From NCBI GenBank assembly GCA_020438845.1, contig JAGQTV010000046.1, positions 62,001 to 126,000 of the forward strand: a stretch of DNA of 64,000 bases. The letters run 5' to 3'. Both the position numbers and the translations under genes were made by a program. The notes under the pieces are model-generated. The model did not search any database, had not been told where the DNA came from, and saw only the letters and a program-made list of their open reading frames with translations. This document shows, in pieces, positions 58,216-64,000 of this stretch. This DNA comes from Mycobacterium sp. (GTDB lineage Bacteria > Actinomycetota > Actinomycetes > Mycobacteriales > Mycobacteriaceae). The stretch's first letter is position 1, and every line of letters begins with the position of its first letter.

Positions 58216-58533
58216 TCATTGATCGAATTCAAGTTTCGCCTTCAACGGCGGTTTGCGCCAGAACCAGTCCATCCAGTCGGCGTAGGAAACGCCCTTTTGC
58301 TTGACGTAGGCCCAGATATCGGCATCGAGCTGGTGTTTGTCGAAGAATCGTCGCTTCACGAAGCGAATCTCTCCGCTCCAGAGAACGCTGCCGTCCGCAT
58401 CGAAGATCGTAAGACGCTGGCCGTTCGACAGAAAGAAAGGCGTTGCATTTCCATCGAACTGGAAAGCGAATTCAACGCGGCCTTCCCAGCCTTGTTCCCA
58501 ATACGCTTCCAGTTCACCGTTGATGACGCGCAT
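58216..58533 (-). CDS. Small hypothetical protein with foreign codon use
   Basis: This 105-aa protein is rich in aromatic and charged residues: VEFAFQFDGNATPFFLSNGQRLTIFDADG, VLWSGEIRFVKRRFFDKHQL and YADWMDWFWRKPPLKAKLEF. It has no membrane segment and no signal peptide. GAA, GTT, CTT and AAA codons are frequent, unlike neighbouring genes. I recognise only a loose likeness to small soluble proteins with an L-I-D-G-VLW-G-I strand pattern. It sits between the Rv0464c-like and Rv0463-like genes, which are adjacent in M. tuberculosis, so it looks inserted. Function unknown. Confidence 0.7.
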   Translation of the reverse strand: MRVINGELEAYWEQGWEGRVEFAFQFDGNATPFFLSNGQRLTIFDADGSVLWSGEIRFVKRRFFDKHQLDADIWAYVKQKGVSYADWMDWFWRKPPLKAKLEFDQ

Positions 58534-58599
58534 CGCTGCTCAGGCTTCGAAAATTCTCGTTAACCGTCAGAGGCATTCGCGACTGGCCACGCACTTTCG

Positions 58600-58881
58600 C
58601 TACAGGTAGGTCTCACCGAGCACGATCAGGGTGAAGACGAGTGGCGAAACCGCCAGCCCAGCGACAAACGCCGCTGGGATCAGCCGCTTCTGCTGATACT
58701 GCTGAAAACCGAGGAAAACAGCCGCACCGGCGGCCACCAGGAAGAACGCCGACATGATCAGCACCCCGCCGTTCACCGACGTCGACCCCAAGGCAATGGA
58801 GATGCCGATCAGCCACAGCAGGTGGCCGAGGAGCAAGCCGCCGAGGCCGGCGATGGCGACGATCCCTGGCGAGGCGTTCAA
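58600..58881 (-). CDS. Small membrane protein (Rv0463-like)
   Basis: The 93-aa product has three hydrophobic helices: [48 protein letters not shown] and [22 protein letters not shown]. The TTG start overlaps the lpdC stop in a TTGA. It follows lpdC as Rv0463 does in M. tuberculosis. Function unknown. Confidence 0.8.
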   Translation of the reverse strand: MNASPGIVAIAGLGGLLLGHLLWLIGISIALGSTSVNGGVLIMSAFFLVAAGAAVFLGFQQYQQKRLIPAAFVAGLAVSPLVFTLIVLGETYL

Positions 58882-60272
58882 AAGTTGATCATGTGGCCGG
58901 CGAGGCCGTGGAAGCATTCCTGCAGCGCCTCCGACAGTGTCGGGTGAGTGTGCACGTTGCGGGCCAGCTCGTTGACCGTCAGGTCCCATTTCTGAGCCAG
59001 TGTCACCTCGGGCAGCAACTCGGAGACGTCGGGTCCGATGAGGTGGGCCCCGAGCAGTTCTCCGTATTTGCCGTCGGCGATCACCTTGACGAAGCCGGTC
59101 GGGTCGGCCAGACCGTGCGCCTTGCCGTTCGCGGTGAACGGGAACTTTGCCACCTTGACGTCATATCCCTCGGCGCGGGCCTGCTCTTCTGTGAGCCCGA
59201 AGCTGGCCACCTGGGGTTGGCAGAACGTCGCCCGCGGCATCATTCGGTAGTCGCCGAGCGTCATGGTCTCCGCACCACCGATCGTCTCGGCGGCCACCAA
59301 GCCCATGGCTTCAGCGACGTGAGCCAGTTGCAGCTTGGCGGTGACGTCGCCGATGGCGTAGATATGCGGCACGTTGGTGCGCATGTAGTCGTCGATGGCG
59401 ATGGCGCCGCGGTCGGTGAGTGCGACGCCGGTGTTCTCCAGCCCGTAGCCGGTGATGTTGGGAGCGAACCCGATGGCTTGCATCACCTTGTCGGCTTTGA
59501 GTTCCTGGTGCACGCCGTCCTTGCTGACGACGACGGTGACGATCGATCCGTCGTCGCTGATGGACTCGACCTTGGTGCCTGTCAGGATCTTGACGCCCAG
59601 CTTCTTGTATTGCTTCTCGATCTCCTTGGAGACCTCGGCATCCTCATTCGGCAGGGCCCGTGGAAGGAACTCGACGATGGTCACGTCGACGCCGTAGTTG
59701 GTCATCACGTAGGCGAACTCCATACCGATCGCGCCGGCGCCGGCGATGATGATCGAGCCCGGAAGGTCCCGGGAGAGGATCTGCTCCTCGTAGGTCACCA
59801 CGTTCTTCGACAGCGACGTGCCCGGCACCAGTCGGGTACTGCTGCCGGTGGCGATGATCGCGTTGCCGAACGTCACCGTTTCGGTGCCGCCGTCGTTGAG
59901 GTCGACAACCAGGGTGTGGGCGTCGGTGAACCGGCCGTAGCCGTTCAATTCGGTGATCTTGTTCTTTTTCATGAGGTAGTGCACACCGGCAACGCGCCCC
60001 TCAGCGACCTTGCGACTGCGGTCAAACGCCGCGCCGAAGTCGAACGTCGCTTGCCCGCTGATACCGAACGTCGCCGCCTCCTTGGTGACGATGTGAGCGA
60101 GCTCGGCGTTGCGCAACAAAGCCTTCGACGGAATGCAGCCGACGTTGAGGCACACCCCGCCCCAGTATCTCGGTTCGACGATCGCGGTGTTCAGGCCCAA
60201 TTGGGCACAGCGAATAGCGGCGACATATCCGCCGGGGCCAGCGCCCAGGACGACGACATCAAAGTGGGTCAC
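58878..60272 (-). CDS. lpdC: Dihydrolipoamide dehydrogenase
   Basis: This 464-aa flavoenzyme (E3) reoxidises lipoyl groups in pyruvate and other 2-oxoacid dehydrogenases. It also feeds the peroxynitrite reductase system in M. tuberculosis. It has FAD-binding [15 protein letters not shown], the redox disulfide C41/C46 in [13 protein letters not shown], the NAD-binding [12 protein letters not shown], and the end motif [10 protein letters not shown] with the catalytic His-Glu. The length fits. It overlaps the downstream membrane gene by four bases. Confidence 0.97.
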   Translation of the reverse strand: MTHFDVVVLGAGPGGYVAAIRCAQLGLNTAIVEPRYWGGVCLNVGCIPSKALLRNAELAHIVTKEAATFGISGQATFDFGAAFDRSRKVAEGRVAGVHYLMKKNKITELNGYGRFTDAHTLVVDLNDGGTETVTFGNAIIATGSSTRLVPGTSLSKNVVTYEEQILSRDLPGSIIIAGAGAIGMEFAYVMTNYGVDVTIVEFLPRALPNEDAEVSKEIEKQYKKLGVKILTGTKVESISDDGSIVTVVVSKDGVHQELKADKVMQAIGFAPNITGYGLENTGVALTDRGAIAIDDYMRTNVPHIYAIGDVTAKLQLAHVAEAMGLVAAETIGGAETMTLGDYRMMPRATFCQPQVASFGLTEEQARAEGYDVKVAKFPFTANGKAHGLADPTGFVKVIADGKYGELLGAHLIGPDVSELLPEVTLAQKWDLTVNELARNVHTHPTLSEALQECFHGLAGHMINF

Positions 60273-60276
60273 GGAC

Positions 60277-61203
60277 CTACCCTATTACTGGCCCCATCAC
60301 CGGGCGGGCGATCCATTCGAAGTAGTACGCGCCATGTAGGACGGCCGCGGCCGCCGTCGACGCCATTGGTGCCGCCATCAGTGCAATCGCCAGAGCGGTA
60401 ACCTGCGGCCGATTGGGCACCATGGTGACCAGGATGGCCGCGACGGCGCAGACCGCCATGTAGAGCAGAATCCCGAACACCGGCACGGTCTTGTCCAGCG
60501 AGGTGTACCACCAGTAGTAGAAGCCCAGCCCGGCCGCCGCCGCGAGCACCCACACGCCCGCAGTGATCAAAGCGAATTGCCAGCGCTTGACGGACAAGAA
60601 GGATCCGGGCACCAGGACCGGTTGCGCCTGCACGGCAACCGGCCCGAGGTGGCTGTGGCTGTGGCCGTGGACCGTGCGAAGGAAGGAGTCGGTGTCGACG
60701 TTCTCCAGTTCGCTGAACGCCTGGCTGAAGGGCTGCAATTCATCCGGCTCAGAGCCGTCCGCCTCAGGCTCGGGTTGGGATTCGGCCTCAGGCTCGGGCC
60801 CAGGCCCAGGCTCGGGCCCAGGCTCGGGTTGGGGTTGGGGTTGGGCCTCGAGTTGCGCCTCGGACGGTGACGCATCGGCGACAGGTTCGGGTTGCGGTTC
60901 CGGTTCGGGGTGGGATTCGAGCACCGGCACCGGTTCAGGTTCAGGTTCAGGGTCCGGTTCGGATTCGACGACCGGCACAGATTCCGGTTGGGGTTCGGGG
61001 TCGGATTCGGCCACCGACTCGGGTTCGGAAGGAGATTCAGATCCGGATTCAGCGTCGTCCAGCGGCCGCAGTGGCTCCGGGTGCGGTCCGGTGTCGAAAA
61101 CCGGCGCTGCGTGGGGCTGGGTGTTGGACACCTTCGGATGCGAGCCGGTGGCGAACATCGGCGTGAGAAGAGGCCCGGTGATGGGCGACATCGTGTCGGT
61201 CAA
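60277..61203 (-). CDS. Membrane protein with Pro/Glu repeat region (Rv0461-like)
   Basis: The 308-aa product begins with a conserved-looking N-terminus ([19 protein letters not shown]). Then follows an acidic Pro/Glu/Ser repeat region of about 120 residues (PEPEPEP type units). The last 120 residues hold four hydrophobic helices. The recalled homologue Rv0461 is about 174 aa, so the repeat region seems to be an expansion. The TTG start overlaps the upstream stop in a TTGA; an in-frame ATG 12 bases later is an alternative. Function unknown. Confidence 0.75.
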   Translation of the reverse strand: MTDTMSPITGPLLTPMFATGSHPKVSNTQPHAAPVFDTGPHPEPLRPLDDAESGSESPSEPESVAESDPEPQPESVPVVESEPDPEPEPEPVPVLESHPEPEPQPEPVADASPSEAQLEAQPQPQPEPGPEPGPGPEPEAESQPEPEADGSEPDELQPFSQAFSELENVDTDSFLRTVHGHSHSHLGPVAVQAQPVLVPGSFLSVKRWQFALITAGVWVLAAAAGLGFYYWWYTSLDKTVPVFGILLYMAVCAVAAILVTMVPNRPQVTALAIALMAAPMASTAAAAVLHGAYYFEWIARPVMGPVIG

Positions 61204-61475
61204 CGGTTCACCACCTGAATCAATAGGAGCACCGAAAGCCATCCCGGACCCATCGCCAGGATGAAGGCCCCCAGGGCGGTGACCCAGCGTCGAGCGGAGG
61301 CCAGAACCATCAGCATCCCGAGGATGCCCGGAATACCGACGACCAGTGCTACGACGACATCCGGGCGCATTGTTGCGTGCAGCGCCAATTTGGCGACGAC
61401 GGCGGCGATCTGGCCGGCGACGACGCCGAGAAGCAACGCGCTTGTGAGCTGCCATGCCCTAGGCAGGGGAATCAC
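61200..61475 (-). CDS. Small membrane protein (Rv0460-like)
   Basis: This 91-aa protein has three hydrophobic segments: [41 protein letters not shown] and [20 protein letters not shown]. It lies between the DUF779 gene and the Rv0461-like gene, as in M. tuberculosis. Function unknown. Confidence 0.8.
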   Translation of the reverse strand: MIPLPRAWQLTSALLLGVVAGQIAAVVAKLALHATMRPDVVVALVVGIPGILGMLMVLASARRWVTALGAFILAMGPGWLSVLLLIQVVNR

Positions 61476-61537
61476 GATTTAAGACGATAACCGCGAATTG
61501 CCGAACGACCTGGGACCTCACTCGGCGTGCCGGGCAG

Positions 61538-61924
61538 CTAATTTCTCCCGCGCGGCGGGGGCATGGCCGCCAACGCCTCGTTCTCCTCGGCCGTGAACGC
61601 TCGGCCACGGATGAGGAACCGTACGCCCTCCGGCGCCTCGAGGCTGAAGCCGCCACCCCGGCCCGGCACCACGTCGATGGTCACCTGAGTGTGTTTCCAG
61701 GTTTCGAACTGCGGGCCGGAGATCCATACCGGCACTCCCTCGACCAGTCCGAGGAGAACATCGCGGTCGCCGACAATGATTTCGCCGTCGGGGTAACACA
61801 TCGGCGACGAGCCGTCACAACACCCGCCGGACTGGTGGAACATCACCGGCCCGTGCCGTTCTCGCAACCGCGCCAGCAGTTCGGCTCCGGCAGCGGTGAT
61901 CAGGACTCTGGGCGGAGCGTCCAC
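61538..61924 (-). CDS. DUF779-family protein (Rv0459-like)
   Basis: The 128-aa product has the DUF779 block VMFHQSGGCCDGSSPMCY with its conserved Cys pair, then EIIVGDRDVLLGLVEGVPVWISGPQFETWKHTQ. It starts directly beside the end of the aldehyde dehydrogenase gene with no spacer (GTG start). DUF779 genes usually pair with aldehyde dehydrogenases, perhaps as partner or maturation protein. Confidence 0.88.
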   Translation of the reverse strand: MDAPPRVLITAAGAELLARLRERHGPVMFHQSGGCCDGSSPMCYPDGEIIVGDRDVLLGLVEGVPVWISGPQFETWKHTQVTIDVVPGRGGGFSLEAPEGVRFLIRGRAFTAEENEALAAMPPPRGRN

Positions 61925-63448
61925 CTAGAAGAACCCCACGGCCTTGTCGCTATAGGACACCAGCAGGTTCTTCGTCTGCTGGTAGTGGTCCAGCATCATC
62001 TTGTGATTCTCCCGGCCGATCCCGGACTGCTTGTATCCGCCGAAGGCCGCATGCGCGGGGTACTGGTGATAGCAGTTGGTCCACACCCGACCGGCCTTGA
62101 TATCGCGACCGGCACGGTAGGCAAGGTTGCCGTTACGACTCCACACCCCGGCCCCCAGACCGTAGAGCGTGTCATTGGCAATCCGGATCGCGTCGTCGTA
62201 GTCGGCGAACGAGGTGACCGAAACCACGGGGCCGAAGATCTCCTCCTGGAAGACCCGCATTGAGTTGTCCCCGGCGAAGATCGTCGGCTGCACGTAGTAG
62301 CCGCCGGAAAGGTCGCCGCCGAGGTCGGCGCGCTCGCCGCCGGTGAGCACTCTCGCCCCCTCGCTGCGGCCGATCTCGATGTAGGACAGGATTTTTTCCA
62401 GCTGATCGTTGGAAGCCTGCGCGCCGATCATGGTCTCGGTGTCCAGTGGATCTCCCTGACGGACCGCCTTGGTGCGGATGGCGGCCAGGGCCAGGAAGTC
62501 GTCGTAGATGTCGGACTGGATCAGGCTGCGCGACGGACAGGTGCAGACCTCGCCCTGGTTGAGGGCGAACATGGTGAAACCCTCCAGCGCCTTGTCCTGG
62601 AAGTCGTCGTTCTCAGCCATCACGTCGGAGAAGAAGATGTTGGGGCTCTTGCCACCGAGCTCGAGGGTGACTGGGATGAGGTTCTGGCTGGCGTACTGCA
62701 TGATCAGCCGACCCGTGGTGGTCTCGCCGGTGAAGGCGATCTTGGCGATACGGTCGCTGGAGGCCAGCGGCTTGCCCGCCTCGACCCCGAACCCGTTGAC
62801 CACGTTGACCACGCCGGCCGGCAACAGGTCCGCGATCAGCGAGATCAGGTACATCACCGAGGCGGGCGTCTGCTCGGCGGGCTTGAGCACGACGGCGTTC
62901 CCGGCCGCGAGCGCGGGGGCCAACTTCCATACCGCCATCAGGATCGGGAAGTTCCACGGAATGATCTGCCCGACGACGCCGAGGGGTTCGTGGAAGTGGT
63001 AGGCGACGGTGTCGTCGTCGATCTGGCTCAGCGAGCCTTCCTGGGAGCGGATCGCCGCTGCGAAATAGCGGAAGTGATCGACGGCCAAGGGAATGTCGGC
63101 GTTGAGGGTTTCGCGAATCGGCTTGCCGTTGTCCCAGCTCTCGGCCAGCGCAAGCTTCTCTATGTTGGCCTCGAGGACGTCGGCGATCTTGTTGAGCAGA
63201 ACCCCGCGCTCGGCGGCCGACGTCTTGCCCCAGGCTGGAGCAGCTGCGTGGGCGGCGTCGAGGGCCTTCTCGATGTCTGCGGCGGTCGAGCGGGCCACCT
63301 CGCAGAACGGCTGGCCATTGACCGGAGAGATCGCTTCGAAATACTGGCCGCGGGCCGGCACGGCCCACTGCCCCCCGATGAAGTTGTCGTAGCGGCCCGG
63401 AAAGGCCATCAACGCCCCCGACGTTCCAGGACGTGCGTAAACGGTCAT
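61925..63448 (-). CDS. NAD(P)-dependent aldehyde dehydrogenase (Rv0458-like)
   Basis: This 507-aa aldehyde dehydrogenase has NAD-binding [23 protein letters not shown], the GETTTGRL turn, the catalytic Glu in [14 protein letters not shown], and the catalytic Cys in [12 protein letters not shown] (about residue 300). It is cytosolic and oxidises aldehydes to acids; class resembles ExaC/acetaldehyde dehydrogenases. The divergent oligopeptidase gene starts 57 bp away, and an inverted repeat lies between. Confidence 0.93.
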   Translation of the reverse strand: MTVYARPGTSGALMAFPGRYDNFIGGQWAVPARGQYFEAISPVNGQPFCEVARSTAADIEKALDAAHAAAPAWGKTSAAERGVLLNKIADVLEANIEKLALAESWDNGKPIRETLNADIPLAVDHFRYFAAAIRSQEGSLSQIDDDTVAYHFHEPLGVVGQIIPWNFPILMAVWKLAPALAAGNAVVLKPAEQTPASVMYLISLIADLLPAGVVNVVNGFGVEAGKPLASSDRIAKIAFTGETTTGRLIMQYASQNLIPVTLELGGKSPNIFFSDVMAENDDFQDKALEGFTMFALNQGEVCTCPSRSLIQSDIYDDFLALAAIRTKAVRQGDPLDTETMIGAQASNDQLEKILSYIEIGRSEGARVLTGGERADLGGDLSGGYYVQPTIFAGDNSMRVFQEEIFGPVVSVTSFADYDDAIRIANDTLYGLGAGVWSRNGNLAYRAGRDIKAGRVWTNCYHQYPAHAAFGGYKQSGIGRENHKMMLDHYQQTKNLLVSYSDKAVGFF

Positions 63449-63472
63449 CTAGTGCCTCCTGAGTACGGCCAT

Positions 63473-63491
63473 GTAATGCAGATCACATTAC
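63473..63491. promoter_or_regulatory. Inverted repeat between the aldehyde dehydrogenase and oligopeptidase genes
   Basis: GTAATG and CATTAC are perfect 6-bp inverted arms separated by seven bases, 25-43 bp upstream of the aldehyde dehydrogenase start and 14-32 bp upstream of the oligopeptidase start. It could be a shared operator for the two divergent genes. The regulator is unknown. Confidence 0.55.
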
Positions 63492-63504
63492 CGTTGCGGT
63501 AACA

Positions 63505-64000
63505 ATGGCGCGCATGGCGCAAGACCCGCATCTGTGGCTGGAAGACATCGACAGCGACGAGGCCCTGGACTGGGTTCGACGACGCAACGCGGCGTGCATC
63601 GCGGAGTTCAGCGATCCGGAGTTCGAGCGGATGCGAGCCGAGGCACTCGAGGTCCTCGACACCGACACCCGCATTCCCTATGTCCGCCGGCGCGGGGAGT
63701 TTCTCTACAACTTCTGGCGCGACGCCGACAACCCTCGGGGTCTTTGGCGACGCACCAGCCTCAACAGCTACCGCACCGCCGCCCCCGACTGGGAGGTGAT
63801 CATCGACGTCGATGCCCTGGCCCAAGCCGATGGTGAGAACTGGGTGTGGGGCGGGGCCGACGTCATCGAACCCGACCACACCCGTGCCCTGATCTCGCTG
63901 TCACGAGGCGGCTCCGACGCCGCCGTGGTCCGCGAGTTCGACATGACAACGCAGTCGTTCGTGGCCGACGGGTTCCGGCTGCCGGAGGCCAAATCTCGGA
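63505..64000 (+). CDS. Prolyl oligopeptidase family serine peptidase, N-terminal part
   Basis: The first 165 residues lie in the window and the gene runs off the end. Opening QDPHLWLEDIDSDEALDWVRRRNA and FLYNFWRDADNPRGLWRRTSL are typical of the prolyl oligopeptidase (S9A) beta-propeller. The catalytic domain is beyond the window. It matches Rv0457c by position. Two ATGs nine bases apart are possible starts. Confidence 0.88.
   Translation, partial: MARMAQDPHLWLEDIDSDEALDWVRRRNAACIAEFSDPEFERMRAEALEVLDTDTRIPYVRRRGEFLYNFWRDADNPRGLWRRTSLNSYRTAAPDWEVIIDVDALAQADGENWVWGGADVIEPDHTRALISLSRGGSDAAVVREFDMTTQSFVADGFRLPEAKSR

Noticed and set aside
58893..60401. 502-codon open frame antisense to lpdC
   Set aside because: It is a high-GC shadow of lpdC. 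Its translation is Gly/Val/Asp/His-rich with no motif, while lpdC on the other strand has all catalytic residues.

Overview
The window is a GC-rich actinobacterial chromosome segment from a member of the Mycobacteriaceae, most likely a non-tuberculous species. Third codon positions are mostly G or C, GTG and TTG starts are common, and neighbouring genes often overlap by four bases (ATGA, GTGA, TTGA). Gene order largely follows the M. tuberculosis stretch Rv0457c to Rv0513, then Rv0524-Rv0525, read in reverse. It includes mycobacterial landmarks: hbhA, mshA, senX3-regX3, umaA, icl, ramB and lpdC. Family names and Rv numbers come from recalled sequence similarity and synteny; no database search was run.

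Layout. 1-1353: start of a phosphoglycerate-mutase-family gene and hemL. 1411-4243: ferrous iron uptake genes feoA and feoB with a NifU-domain gene in the third position. 4301-7151: an F420-type nitroreductase-family gene, a secreted esterase, a TetR regulator and an MpaB-type oxygenase. 7348-11524: an accessory cassette of an anchored membrane protein with a duplicated extracytoplasmic domain, an EspK-like ESX-1-type protein, a helical protein and two mini-ORFs. 11558-13722: a copper ATPase whose promoter spacer carries a CsoR-like palindrome. 13728-20415: four small membrane proteins and haem genes hemB, hemD, hemC and hemA in one divergent-from-feo block. 20534-33361: glutaredoxin-like gene, serB1, a HadA-like dehydratase, an acyltransferase, a galE-like gene, the 33-aa ribosomal protein bS22, an excisionase-like HTH protein, proC, a thioesterase, an isomerase, a Glu/Ala-repeat membrane protein, an exopolyphosphatase, a Cys-rich protein and a methyltransferase.

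33493-43080: lipoprotein, membrane protein, senX3-regX3, gpm, a YbjN-type protein, mshA (mycothiol), an SDR, a lipoprotein L,D-transpeptidase and murB. 43107-47562: two tandem DUF2505 genes, a methyltransferase, a nitrilase-family gene, a DUF2993 protein and a DUF4396 protein in the slot that deoC holds in M. tuberculosis. 47572-51749: secreted and membrane proteins, hbhA, its neighbouring XRE regulator, a DUF445 protein and a TetR regulator. 51885-57663: mycolic acid methyltransferase umaA, fadB2, isocitrate lyase, an acyl-ACP-thioesterase-like gene and ramB, with RamB-like sites between icl and ramB. 57666-64000: a CMD-family gene, a small gene with foreign codon use, lpdC and its membrane-protein neighbours, a DUF779 and aldehyde dehydrogenase pair, and the start of a prolyl oligopeptidase.

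Functional themes are iron and haem supply, copper efflux, the glyoxylate shunt and its regulator, phosphate sensing, cell-wall assembly and redox defence. The least explained parts are the EspK-like cassette and the small alien gene at 58216-58533. Compared with the M. tuberculosis order, cmaA2, pcaA, deoC and several regulators are missing from their usual places. No rRNA, tRNA, CRISPR array, transposase or prophage was found.
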